Assembly (NCBI GenBank): GCA_030151005.1 | Contig: JASLES010000067.1 | Location: forward strand, 1-28,145 | Reading direction: 5' to 3' | Length of the DNA stretch: 28,145 nucleotides | Origin: Silvimonas sp. | Lineage (GTDB): Bacteria; Pseudomonadota; Gammaproteobacteria; Burkholderiales; Chitinibacteraceae | Shown: positions 7,794 to 15,949 of the stretch, piece by piece | How positions within the stretch are numbered: the first letter of the stretch is position 1 | How the letters are laid out: each line of letters starts with the position of its first letter | Position numbers and translations under genes: made by a program | Notes under the pieces: generated by a model | What the model was told of the DNA's origin: nothing | Databases searched by the model: none | Seen by the model: only the letters and a program-made list of their open reading frames with translations

Positions 7794-9032
7794 ATGCAAA
7801 CGCGTCTGCAACAAACCGTGCGTGAAACTCCTGAGGGCGAAGAAGCCGAGGCCATCTTGCGCAAGTGCGTGCATTGCGGCTTTTGCAATGCTACTTGCCC
7901 CACGTATCAAATCCTCGGGGATGAACTGGATGGTCCGCGTGGCCGCATCTACCTGATCAAACAAATGCTGGAAGGACACGCCACCAGCGCAGACACCCGT
8001 ACACATCTGGACCGCTGCCTGACTTGCCGCAATTGCGAGACCACCTGTCCGGCCGGTGTCCAGTACGGACGTTTGCTGGAAACCGGTCGTATGCTGGCGC
8101 TTAAACGCAATCCGCGTTCACTGACCGAGCAAGCGACGCGCCGTGCGCTGGCGGCGTTTTTGCACAGCGGCATACTGTTCACGCCCGTACTGCGATTGGG
8201 GCAAGTCTTGCAGGCGGCCTTGCCGGCGGCGGTGGCGGATCATATTCCGGCACGGCGTCCAGCGGCGGGCGTCTGGCCGCGGATGACCCACGAACGCAAA
8301 GTCATCTTGTTGCAAGGCTGTGTACAGCCCGCCATGGCGCCCAATATCAACCGGGCGACGGCCCGGGTACTGGATCAGGCCAATATTCAGGTATTGCGTG
8401 CGTCCGCAGCACGGTGTTGTGGCGCCATTCACCAGCATCTGGATTTTGACGCCGCGGCGCTGGCCGATGCCCGACGCAATATCGATGCCTGGTGGCCATT
8501 GATTGAGGCCGGTGCAGAGGCCATCGTGAGCAATGCCTCCGGCTGTGGTGTTGCGCTCAAGGAGTACGGCCACCGATTGCGCAATGATCCGCGCTACGCC
8601 CGTAAGGCTGAACAGATTTCAGCGATGACCAAAGACATCGCCGAACTACTGGAACCCTACGCAGCGCAACTGGCGCGGGAGGCACGGTTTCCGCCGCCGC
8701 TCAGCGTGGCATTTCACCCGCCATGCACCTTGCAACACGGCTTGCAGATTCGCGGCAAGGTCGAGGGCATACTGGCCGCCTTCGGCATCAATGTTCGGCT
8801 GCCACACGATGCACATCTGTGTTGTGGCTCGGCCGGCACGTATTCGCTGTTTCAGCCAGAACTGGCCGGCACCCTGCGTGACGAGAAATGTCGTGCGCTG
8901 ACCCAGACCGGCGCCAGTTGCGTTGCCACCGCCAATATTGGGTGTATGGCCCATCTACAAAATGGCACGGCGATCCCGGTAGTGCACTGGATTGAGATCG
9001 TCGACAGTGTGCTTTGTGGCACTGCAATATAA
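7794..9032 (+). CDS. glcF: Glycolate oxidase iron-sulfur subunit GlcF
   Basis: A 412-residue ferredoxin-type protein. Two CxxCxxCxxxCP clusters are intact (C25/28/31/35 in CVHCGFCNATCP and C75/78/81/85 in CLTCRNCETTCP), each for a [4Fe-4S] centre. Two cysteine-rich CCG domains follow, with ARCCGAIHQHLD and HLCCGSAGTYSL. It carries electrons from the flavin subunits to the quinone pool. It begins 8 bp after glcE and closes the operon; no strong intrinsic terminator follows. The GlcG and GlcC genes found with E. coli glcDEF are absent on both sides. Confidence 0.93.
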   Translation: MQTRLQQTVRETPEGEEAEAILRKCVHCGFCNATCPTYQILGDELDGPRGRIYLIKQMLEGHATSADTRTHLDRCLTCRNCETTCPAGVQYGRLLETGRMLALKRNPRSLTEQATRRALAAFLHSGILFTPVLRLGQVLQAALPAAVADHIPARRPAAGVWPRMTHERKVILLQGCVQPAMAPNINRATARVLDQANIQVLRASAARCCGAIHQHLDFDAAALADARRNIDAWWPLIEAGAEAIVSNASGCGVALKEYGHRLRNDPRYARKAEQISAMTKDIAELLEPYAAQLAREARFPPPLSVAFHPPCTLQHGLQIRGKVEGILAAFGINVRLPHDAHLCCGSAGTYSLFQPELAGTLRDEKCRALTQTGASCVATANIGCMAHLQNGTAIPVVHWIEIVDSVLCGTAI

Positions 9033-9653
9033 ATTGCACGGCTGATTCCGTTTTAGCCGTTACTCGCCAGAATCAGTATCCATGCTGCTTTGCCGTTGAT
9101 TCCGGTGAGCCCTGCCATTGGGCGGGCAGGGGTGTCGCCTAAAGGTTGCAGTCGATTATTTGATATAACGCAAAAAAACTGTAACAGCCCGATTCACACT
9201 TTCTTCCTGCGGGGCCGCATCGGCCTTGGGTTTCCTCATTTTTTGCCGCTTACAGACCAAATGTAGTTTGATCTAGAGGCCCTACAAAGCGCTTGTCATA
9301 CTGATATATTAGGTGCAGCATTCTGATATATCACCAACACAGTGCGAAACAGCACGAACTTGGTGCGTCGCACAAAAACCTGCGAAAGAACAGTACCCTA
9401 CGTGAGCCCGGTTGGTACCGCCATCCGGGAAAACAGCGGGGTTTTGGGGCAATCCGGGTTCGTACAAACAAGAGCATGAAACACGCCGTATCTGGCGTTG
9501 ATCGACTGAATTCAATTTGCAGAGGTCGGAGGTTTTGGCAAGTTGGCCATCACCTTAACGACCCGGTTAAATCCAGCCGCGCTGGAGTCCGGGTTCTGGC
9601 GTAAACCAGACCGGAGCGGTTGGCTTATCAATCAAGTGGTTGAAGGATACGTC
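9033..9653 (+). other. Long non-coding region between glcF and exuT
   Basis: These 621 bp hold no credible gene. Contents in order: a 6-bp stem just after glcF (9038-9060) and a 7-bp hairpin (9110-9131), neither with a T-run; an A/T-rich stretch around 9150-9185; two copies of the CTGATATAT motif (9301-9312 and 9323-9334); and a further 320 bp before the exuT start. If the promoter is near the paired motifs, exuT has an unusually long leader. I see no confident -35/-10 pair. Confidence 0.7.
9301..9334. promoter_or_regulatory. Two tandem imperfect copies of the CTGATATATCAG operator ahead of exuT
   Basis: CTGATATATTAG at 9301-9312 and CTGATATATCAC at 9323-9334 each differ from the perfect palindrome found at 22579-22590 and 22978-22989 by one base, in the right half. 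Their centres are 22 bp apart, about two helical turns, so two dimers would bind the same DNA face. The position ahead of a hexuronate transporter suggests control by a uronate-responsive regulator. The TG-TATA-CA core resembles operators of FCD-type GntR proteins such as UxuR. Confidence 0.6.
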
Positions 9654-10943
9654 ATGAATAAAATCAAAGGCATGCGCTGGTGGATGGTGGGGTTGGTCAC
9701 CGCCGGGCTGATCGTCAATTATCTGGCACGCAATACGCTGTCGGTCGCCGCGCCCACCATGATGGAGGAGATGCATTTTTCTGCCAAAGAGTACTCGTGG
9801 ATCGTGGTTTCCTGGCAGATCTGTTACGCATTCATGCAGCCCGTTGCCGGCTACGTGCTCGATACCATCGGCACCAAGATGGGCTTTGCCATTTTTGCGC
9901 TGGCCTGGTCCGTTGCTTGTGCCGGTGCTGCAATGGCAACCGGCTGGCAGAGTCTGGCTTTCATGCGTGGTTTGTTGGGGCTGAGTGAAGCCGCTGGCAT
10001 TCCGGCAGGCGTCAAAGCCACTACCGAATGGTTTCCGGCCAAAGAGCGCTCGGTGGCCATTGGCTGGTTCAATATCGGTTCTTCCATTGGCGCGTTGTGT
10101 GCACCGCCATTGGTGGTCTGGTCCATTCTGCATGGTAGCTGGGAATGGGGCTTTCTGATCGTCGGTGGCCTGGGCCTTGTCTGGACCGGTTTGTGGATGT
10201 GGCTGTACAAGCACCCCAAAGACCAGAAACACCTCTCCAACGATGAGCGCGACTATATCCTGGCTGGCCAGGAAGCCAAGTACAACGACGCCAGCACCAA
10301 AAAGGCATCGTGGAAGGAAATCCTGCGTAACCGTGACTTCTGGTCCATTGGTATCCCGCGCTTCTTGTCTGAACCGGCATGGCAAACCTTTAATGCCTGG
10401 ATTCCGCTGTACATGGCTACTGAACGCCATATGAACCTGAAAGAAATTGCCTTGTTTGCCTGGTTGCCTTTCCTGGCTGCAGACATTGGCTGCGTACTGG
10501 GTGGTTATCTGAGCCCGCTGTACCACAAGTATTGCAAGGTATCGCTGTTCACTTCCCGCAAGATGGTGATGGTAACGGGCTCTCTGTGCATGATCGGACC
10601 GGCTTGTGTGGGTCTGGTTGCTAGCCCGTATGCAGCGATTGCCCTGTTGTGTGTTGGTGGTTTTGCCCACCAGACGCTCTCTGGTGCGCTGTATGCCATT
10701 ACTTCCGACGTGTTCGGCAAAAATGAAGTTGCTACTGCAACTGGTCTGGGCGGCATGTTTGGCTATCTTGGTGCCACACTGTTCACACTGGTGTTCGGTG
10801 TGCTGGTCACCCAAATTGGCTACAGCCCGCTGTTTGTGGTGCTCGCATTCTTTGACATCGTGGCGGCTATCATCGTCTGCTTGCTGGCCCGCGAACGTGT
10901 CATTGTGACCCAGTCGCCGGTGGGTGCGGTGGCGACGGCCTGA
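9654..10943 (+). CDS. exuT: MFS hexuronate (galacturonate/glucuronate) transporter, ExuT-like
   Basis: A 429-residue, twelve-helix major facilitator of the anion:cation symporter family. MRWWMVGLVTAGLIVNYLARNTLSVAAPTMMEEM and the motif-A loop GYVLDTIGTKMG are typical of ExuT and close uronate transporters, as are FMRGLLGLSEAAGIPAGVKATTEWFPAKERSVAIGWFN and the AGALY-like LSGALYAITSDVF block near helix 10. It should import galacturonate or glucuronate with protons. The start at 9654 is chosen over the in-frame 9543 for the GAAGGA 7 bp upstream and because the extra 37 residues are not membrane-like. A porin and polygalacturonase follow in the same direction, consistent with pectin use. Galactarate or another acid sugar remains possible. 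Confidence 0.87.
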   Translation: MNKIKGMRWWMVGLVTAGLIVNYLARNTLSVAAPTMMEEMHFSAKEYSWIVVSWQICYAFMQPVAGYVLDTIGTKMGFAIFALAWSVACAGAAMATGWQSLAFMRGLLGLSEAAGIPAGVKATTEWFPAKERSVAIGWFNIGSSIGALCAPPLVVWSILHGSWEWGFLIVGGLGLVWTGLWMWLYKHPKDQKHLSNDERDYILAGQEAKYNDASTKKASWKEILRNRDFWSIGIPRFLSEPAWQTFNAWIPLYMATERHMNLKEIALFAWLPFLAADIGCVLGGYLSPLYHKYCKVSLFTSRKMVMVTGSLCMIGPACVGLVASPYAAIALLCVGGFAHQTLSGALYAITSDVFGKNEVATATGLGGMFGYLGATLFTLVFGVLVTQIGYSPLFVVLAFFDIVAAIIVCLLARERVIVTQSPVGAVATA

Positions 10944-11027
10944 TAGATTATTTTTGATTAGAACGCCAGGCTCGGCTGTACGGGTCTGGCGAACCGGATA
11001 CCTGGCTCGAAAGACATATCCGACAGC

Positions 11028-11065
11028 CTGAACCAATAGCAGACTGAACCAATAACCTGGTATTG
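11028..11065. repeat. Direct repeats CTGAACCAATA with an overlapping dyad, upstream of the porin gene
   Basis: CTGAACCAATA occurs at 11028-11038 and again at 11044-11054, 16 bp apart. The second copy runs into an imperfect 16-bp palindrome (11050-11065, CAATAACCTGGTATTG, six of eight pairs). The region lies 130-165 bp ahead of the porin start and after exuT, so it could be a regulator site or a small tandem duplication. No known box is matched. Confidence 0.35.
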
Positions 11066-11193
11066 CTTTTTTCCGTTTTTCTGACGGGAGGGGACTTTTT
11101 ACGCCCGCATTTTGCAATTGAAAAAAAGATTGCAGGTGAATTGCAGTACTTCATGGCCGCATATATCGGCGTTTTAAATCGGGGAGTATCACA

Positions 11194-12477
11194 ATGGTAA
11201 GAAATGGAAACTTCAGAATGAAAGCGATGCTGCTGGCTGGCGCATCAGTTTTCAGTTGTATCTGTGCTCCGGCGTTTGCCGATCTGAGCCAGGCCATGAA
11301 AGATCTTGATATTCAGACCACCATTTATGGTTTTCTGAATGGCCAGGTTGAATCGGTTCAGGCTGATGGTGGCGCAACACCTTATAATTCGCGCGGCCGT
11401 GTTTCTGATGGTAATTCTCGCCTGGGTTTTAGCGGTTCTATTGGTATTAACCAGTACGCCAAAGGGATCTGGCAACTGGAAGGCGGCCTGAATAACTTTG
11501 AAAATGGTGGTGTCAATGATCAGGGTAGTTCGGCTACCCTGGAGTCGCGCAACACGTTCGTTGGTATTGATGACACCCGCTTTGGTCGTTTCGTGGCAGG
11601 CAACAACGATTCGGCCTATCGCAGCCTTGTGGGTTCGGGTGGCGAACTGGGCGGCAATCTGGGTATGACCTCGCATGGTCTGGATGTGCTTAACAACACC
11701 TCCGCTCAGATGACCGGCAACGCCAACAGCATCTTCAGCCGTGGCGAAGCGCGCTACAAGAATTCGGTGCATTACACATCGCCAACATGGGCGGGTTTTC
11801 AGGCTGCGGCTTCCTATGGCTTTGACGAAAACCAAAGCAGCGGTGGCAATCGCGGCCGTTACTCCCTGGCAGCCAAATACGGCATCGCTGGCTTTGAAGT
11901 CGGTGTGGGCTACGATCGCCAGGCCAATACCGGTGTGCTGACCGATAACCTCAGTGCGGGTTACGGCTTTCAGACTGGTTCGGTCAACAACGTGGACACC
12001 TATTTTTACAAGGTGGTGGCTTCGTATAAATTTCCGACCAAAACCTATGTTGGTGTCGGTTATGAAGTCGGCAATTACGGGTATTCGCAATTCACCGCTG
12101 CCAGCGGTGGCAATCTTTATCCGACCTTGTCTACCGGTAGCATGAAACAAAATGCCTGGATGATTTCGGCCGCACAAGATATTGGCGAAAATATTTCGCT
12201 TATGGCTGGCTATGGCAAATTGGGCAAGCTTGATAACACCACATTTGCTAATGCGGAAGATTATGAAGCCACCCAGTGGTCTTTGGGCGCCATGTATAAA
12301 TTCAATGATTACCTGGCAACCTATGTTTATTACACCGATATCAACAATAAATCCCAGCAAAGCGTGAATCTGGGACAAGCCCCGATTTATAGCAACAATT
12401 CGGGCACCAGCAATGCTTATCTGGCACCGGGTGATAGCCCGCGTGCATTTGGTATTGGTTTGATCGCGCACTTCTGA
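11194..12477 (+). CDS. Gram-negative outer-membrane porin (OmpC-like, Porin_4 type)
   Basis: A 427-residue protein with a signal peptide ending ...CICAPAFA (about 30 residues) and a beta-barrel pattern throughout, with alternating aromatic/hydrophobic strands and Gly/Asn-rich loops. Marks of proteobacterial trimeric porins are TIYGFLNGQVESV at the start of the mature part, NSRLGFSGSIGI, RNTFVGIDDTRFGRFVAGNNDSAYRSLVG (the eyelet-loop region) and the C-terminal aromatic residue in GIGLIAHF, recognised by the Bam machinery. The ATG at 11194 follows GGGGAG by 8 bp. Lying between exuT and a polygalacturonase, it probably admits oligogalacturonides or galacturonate; that specificity is inferred from context only. 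Confidence 0.88.
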   Translation: MVRNGNFRMKAMLLAGASVFSCICAPAFADLSQAMKDLDIQTTIYGFLNGQVESVQADGGATPYNSRGRVSDGNSRLGFSGSIGINQYAKGIWQLEGGLNNFENGGVNDQGSSATLESRNTFVGIDDTRFGRFVAGNNDSAYRSLVGSGGELGGNLGMTSHGLDVLNNTSAQMTGNANSIFSRGEARYKNSVHYTSPTWAGFQAAASYGFDENQSSGGNRGRYSLAAKYGIAGFEVGVGYDRQANTGVLTDNLSAGYGFQTGSVNNVDTYFYKVVASYKFPTKTYVGVGYEVGNYGYSQFTAASGGNLYPTLSTGSMKQNAWMISAAQDIGENISLMAGYGKLGKLDNTTFANAEDYEATQWSLGAMYKFNDYLATYVYYTDINNKSQQSVNLGQAPIYSNNSGTSNAYLAPGDSPRAFGIGLIAHF

Positions 12478-12522
12478 TTTTCCGGCGCTCACGCGCCAGG
12501 AAGCTATCTCCCCAGCAAACCC

Positions 12523-12563
12523 CGGCACGGATTTTCCGTGCCGCAGGGAGCGGCTTGCCGCTC
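12523..12563 (+). other. Two adjacent GC hairpins between the porin and polygalacturonase genes
   Basis: CGGCACGG/CCGTGCCG (12523-12530 with 12536-12543, 5-base loop) is followed by GAGCGGC/GCCGCTC (12548-12554 with 12557-12563). Neither has a T-run, so clean termination is unlikely. They may protect the abundant porin message or attenuate read-through into the GH28 gene. Confidence 0.5.
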
Positions 12564-12644
12564 GCTGGCAGATGGCGGGCAAAAACAATGATGAACAAAT
12601 GGGGGTCTGTGTTTTGCAGGCGCCCGGTTCCGGAGAAGTCAACC

Positions 12645-14891
12645 ATGAAAATGAATGCATCCAGAGCACTTATGCAGCGCTGGAAAGGGGTTGCGGCCCT
12701 GACTTGCGTGATGGCCGCGGCCATCACCATGACTGCCTGCGGCGGTGGTAGCGATAACGCCAATGCCAATAGCTATTCGTCTGACAAGCCGTTCCAGGTG
12801 GGCACGGTCAGTTATGACGCCAACCTCCCGGCAGAGCCCAGCCTGCCAACGGACGCCCAGGTCTGCGCCACGCTGTACGCGCAGCCTAACACCATCGGCA
12901 CCAATAAAGTGCCTGTCGTCAGCCGTCCGGATGGCTCGTTGCCACCAGAAGCCGATCCGTCTACCTCCGGTGCGGGCGTAGCCACGACGACCAGCAATCC
13001 TGATCAAGCCCGTATCCAGGCAGCACTGAACGCCTGCGGCGCCTCGGTTGATGCAGAAGTGGGTGCCAAGATTCAGGCGGCTGATGCCGCTGCTACCGCG
13101 GCGCAAACGCTCGCTGGCGTCACAGTACAAACTGCCAATAAGGGCACTCAACCGGCCAATATCGCCGGCGTGTCGGGTGAAGAACTGGCCAAGCCGCAGT
13201 ACAAGGCGTCGAAGTTTGCTGTGCGTCTTGTGGTCAGCCAGGGTACTGACGGCTCCAATGGCTTTATCAGCGGCCCGCTGACATTGCCGTCGGGCGTGAC
13301 ACTGTGGATTGACAAGGGTGTCACGTTGTATGCCTCGCGCGACGTCATGACCTATCTGCCCGCAGGCACCACGTATTGCGCCAATACCGCAGTCAGTGCC
13401 ACCAAGGCCGGTAGCTCCAGCAACTGTCTGGCGTTGATCAACGGTAACAATATGGTGAACTCTGCCGTGATGGGCGATGGTCGTATCGATAGCCGTGCTT
13501 ATTCGGAAATCGTTACATCCAACAAACTCTATCCGCTGATGAAAGTGGACATGAGCTGCTCTAACACCTACGCAGCCTATGCGACTGGTACGCAAGCGGC
13601 CAATGGCACATCTTGTGACAACGGCGGCACGATCGTTGATACCAAGTCTTCTGCTCGCAACATGACCTGGTGGGATCTGGCCTACCTTGGCAATATGGTG
13701 CAGAACGGCACGACCGGTACTGGTTCGCAATCCAACTTCCGCATGATGGTGTTCAACTACGCCAAGAACCTGACGCTGTATCGCATTACCCTGAATAACA
13801 GCGCCAACTTCCACGTTGTACCGAGTGGTATTGATGGTCTGACGATCTGGGGCGTGAAGGTTCAGACCCCCACGCTGGCTGCATTTGCCAACCCGGCAGG
13901 TAACGGTAATCCGCTGTATACCGGTGCCACCTTCACTGAAGACAACGTCAAGAACACCGATGCCTTCGATCCGGGTTCTGCCAGCAAAGCCACGCAAGTT
14001 GCCCTGGTTACAGGCGGTACCAATACCGTAACTACAGGCTCGGGTGCATCCACCGTCACCTCGACCACCACGTCCTCCAGCACCGGCAAGATCTCTTTTG
14101 ACGGCTATCTGAAGAACTTCGTGTTTGCCTACAACTATGTCAGCACGGGTGATGATGATATTGCCCTGAAGGGCAGCAACAACCCGACTCCGGGTGGTAA
14201 CGGTTCTGGCATCTTCGCAATCGATGGTAACCGTGACGTTCGCGCTGATCGCAAGTGGGGCATCATCATCGCCCACAACCATATCTACTGGGGTCATGGT
14301 ATCTCGGTCGGTAGCGAGACCAACGCAGGCGTGACCAATGTGCAGGTGTACGACAATGCCTTCGAGAATTCCGAAGAAGGTCTGCGCATCAAGTCCGACT
14401 ACGCTCGCGGCGGTGAAGTCAGCAACATCACCTACACCAATATTTGTATCAAGAACGCCCAGAATGCTCTGCTGTTTACGCCGTACTACAGCACCAAGGC
14501 GTTGCCTACGGCTGGCCCGCTGTACCCGAACTTCCACGACATTACGCTGAACAACGTGCGTATCCTGGGGACATCCAACGCCAAGCTGCAGGGTTTCGCA
14601 GCCAATACCGGCGGCTTTGGCAACCCGGCCTACCCGCTGACTATGACGCTGAATAATGTTGTGGCCGATAGCGGTACCGCGATCACCATGAGCGCCATGT
14701 CGGATGCCAACCTGACCATCAAGGGTGTGAACCTGCCGATCTTTGCTGACCCGTCCAACAACGTGGTCGTGAATGGTCAAGTGACGCAAGCCGTTGACCC
14801 AAGCAAGGTCGTTGATTGCAGCAATGCGTTTGTCGACTTCCCGGCCATTGGTCAATCCAACCTGTTTGGTTCCACCTGGGCTTCACAGTAA
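12645..14891 (+). CDS. Lipoprotein polygalacturonase (GH28), long form
   Basis: A 748-residue GH28 enzyme that should hydrolyse alpha-1,4 galacturonan. The N-terminus is a lipoprotein signal with Cys at residue 32 (TMTACGGGSDN), so the enzyme is membrane-anchored, probably on the outer membrane. The GH28 motifs are in order: NTD (N437-D439), GDDD (D503/D504), GHG (H551) and RIK (R581-K583), the catalytic and substrate-binding set. The first reads NTDAFDPG instead of the usual NTDGID. About 60 residues separate NTD and DD, more than the ~20 usual, because of a Thr/Ser-rich insert. The start at 12645 has GGAGAAG 6 bp ahead. A perfect terminator follows at 14936. It is a diverged paralogue of the gene at 24662. 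Confidence 0.9.
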   Translation: MKMNASRALMQRWKGVAALTCVMAAAITMTACGGGSDNANANSYSSDKPFQVGTVSYDANLPAEPSLPTDAQVCATLYAQPNTIGTNKVPVVSRPDGSLPPEADPSTSGAGVATTTSNPDQARIQAALNACGASVDAEVGAKIQAADAAATAAQTLAGVTVQTANKGTQPANIAGVSGEELAKPQYKASKFAVRLVVSQGTDGSNGFISGPLTLPSGVTLWIDKGVTLYASRDVMTYLPAGTTYCANTAVSATKAGSSSNCLALINGNNMVNSAVMGDGRIDSRAYSEIVTSNKLYPLMKVDMSCSNTYAAYATGTQAANGTSCDNGGTIVDTKSSARNMTWWDLAYLGNMVQNGTTGTGSQSNFRMMVFNYAKNLTLYRITLNNSANFHVVPSGIDGLTIWGVKVQTPTLAAFANPAGNGNPLYTGATFTEDNVKNTDAFDPGSASKATQVALVTGGTNTVTTGSGASTVTSTTTSSSTGKISFDGYLKNFVFAYNYVSTGDDDIALKGSNNPTPGGNGSGIFAIDGNRDVRADRKWGIIIAHNHIYWGHGISVGSETNAGVTNVQVYDNAFENSEEGLRIKSDYARGGEVSNITYTNICIKNAQNALLFTPYYSTKALPTAGPLYPNFHDITLNNVRILGTSNAKLQGFAANTGGFGNPAYPLTMTLNNVVADSGTAITMSAMSDANLTIKGVNLPIFADPSNNVVVNGQVTQAVDPSKVVDCSNAFVDFPAIGQSNLFGSTWASQ

Positions 14892-14935
14892 ACCAGCGCA
14901 ACCGGTGCGCCGCCCCTGGTGGTGGTGCGCCCTTC

Positions 14936-14964
14936 AACCTCCCGGCCTGGCCGGGAGGTTTTTT
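14936..14964 (+). terminator. Intrinsic terminator after the first GH28 gene
   Basis: AACCTCCCGG (14936-14945) pairs perfectly with CCGGGAGGTT (14951-14960) around a 5-base loop, and T residues run to 14964. It lies 45 bp after the polygalacturonase stop and isolates it from the tpiA operon. A smaller dyad (GCGCA...TGCGC, 14897-14911) precedes it. Confidence 0.9.
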
Positions 14965-15098
14965 CCAGTGTTTCAGTATTCACAGCTTGTTGACCCGATC
15001 CGGGCTCTACCTTGAGCCGAATCCGGTCAGCGATGTTGGTAGCAATGCCAATCGCATAGCCATTTGCAGCGTTTTTGACAGCCCCTACAGGACAGGAA

Positions 15099-15923
15099 AT
15101 GGCTGAGATGAAAAAAGGACCGCTGTCGGCTTTCACAAGAAGCCTGAACAAAGCGGCCAATGTGCTGCCGATCCCACCCGCCCGCCAGCGGTTGGTGATT
15201 GGTAACTGGAAGATGCATGGTGATCTGGATTTGTGTCTGGAAACCGTCAGCGTGCTGGCGGATGTGGTGATGCCTCAGGTTGCGCTGGTGTTGTGCCCGC
15301 CTGCGCCTTACCTCGGCGAGATACGGCGTCTGGCGCAAGGCACGCGACTTTCGATGAGCGCGCAGAACGTTGCCGAACTCTCTGGCGGCGAGCGAACCGG
15401 CGAGTGGTCTGCCCGCATGCTGGCAGAGATCGGCTGCCGGTATGCCATCGTCGGTCATTCAGAACGCCGGCGGCATCATCTGGAGTGCGACCAGCTTACC
15501 GCCGCCAAAGCACAAGCGTGCCTGGACGCCGGGATCACGCCCGTGGTGTGTATTGGCGAAAGCCAGCTGGAGCGTGACAACCAGTTGACCGAACACATTC
15601 TGGGTCGGCAGCTACGCCATCTGGTGCAGATACCAGGCTGGCGGGATGTGGTGGTGGCGTATGAGCCTGTGTGGGCCATTGGCACCGGGCATGCCGCGAC
15701 GCCAGATGAGGCCCAGGCCGCGCACGCGTTTATCCGTACGTGCCTTGCCCAGACCGATCCGGTGGCAGCTGCGCAAATCAGCGTGCTCTACGGCGGCAGC
15801 GTCAATGACCAGAACGCGGCGGCATTGTTTGCCATGCCGGATGTGGACGGTGCCCTGGTCGGCCGCGCTTCACTTTCGCCGCAAGCGCTTTCCAGAATTT
15901 ACAAGGCGGCGTTGCGCTCTTGA
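15099..15923 (+). CDS. tpiA: Triosephosphate isomerase (probable second, catabolic copy)
   Basis: A 274-residue TIM barrel interconverting glyceraldehyde-3-phosphate and dihydroxyacetone phosphate. Catalytic residues are present: K38 in GNWKMHG, H120 in VGHSERR and E189 in AYEPVWAIGTG, plus the phosphate-gripping YGGSV and DGALVGRASL (Arg where Gly is common). It carries about 30 residues ahead of the barrel (MAEMKKGPLSAFTRSLNKAANVLPIPPARQ), so it is longer than the usual ~250. Starts at 15099 (AGGA 6 bp ahead) or 15108 (AGGAA 9 bp ahead) are both possible. It is first in an apparent run tpiA-fbp-fba-kdgK-gntR. In many betaproteobacteria the housekeeping tpiA adjoins secG, so this is likely an extra copy. 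Confidence 0.9.
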   Translation: MAEMKKGPLSAFTRSLNKAANVLPIPPARQRLVIGNWKMHGDLDLCLETVSVLADVVMPQVALVLCPPAPYLGEIRRLAQGTRLSMSAQNVAELSGGERTGEWSARMLAEIGCRYAIVGHSERRRHHLECDQLTAAKAQACLDAGITPVVCIGESQLERDNQLTEHILGRQLRHLVQIPGWRDVVVAYEPVWAIGTGHAATPDEAQAAHAFIRTCLAQTDPVAAAQISVLYGGSVNDQNAAALFAMPDVDGALVGRASLSPQALSRIYKAALRS

Positions 15924-15949
15924 GCGCGACGCGGCCAGACAGGTGATTC

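Noticed and set aside
9160..9176. FNR-box-like TTGATATAACGCAA upstream of exuT
   Set aside because: Only the left half matches TTGAT; the right half CGCAA has three of five bases, too weak to claim.
9309..9515. 68-codon minus-strand frame in the exuT leader
   Set aside because: It overlaps the operator copies, has no ribosome site and shows no domain.
9567..11117. 516-codon minus-strand frame opposite exuT
   Set aside because: His/Gln/Arg-rich translation without domains, fully shadowing a clear MFS transporter.
11245..12669. 474-codon minus-strand frame opposite the porin
   Set aside because: Shadow of a clear porin; the composition is not protein-like and no start signal is seen.
12639..14855. 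Very long open frame (738 codons) on the minus strand opposite the first GH28 gene
   Set aside because: It mirrors the plus-strand gene, has no ribosome site and no recognisable domain. Antisense frames stay open easily in GC-rich genes with this codon bias. The GH28 motifs prove the plus strand.
15036..15051. TTGG...CCAA dyad ahead of tpiA as a GntR or LacI operator
   Set aside because: The inner pairs mismatch and there is no second copy, so it may be chance.
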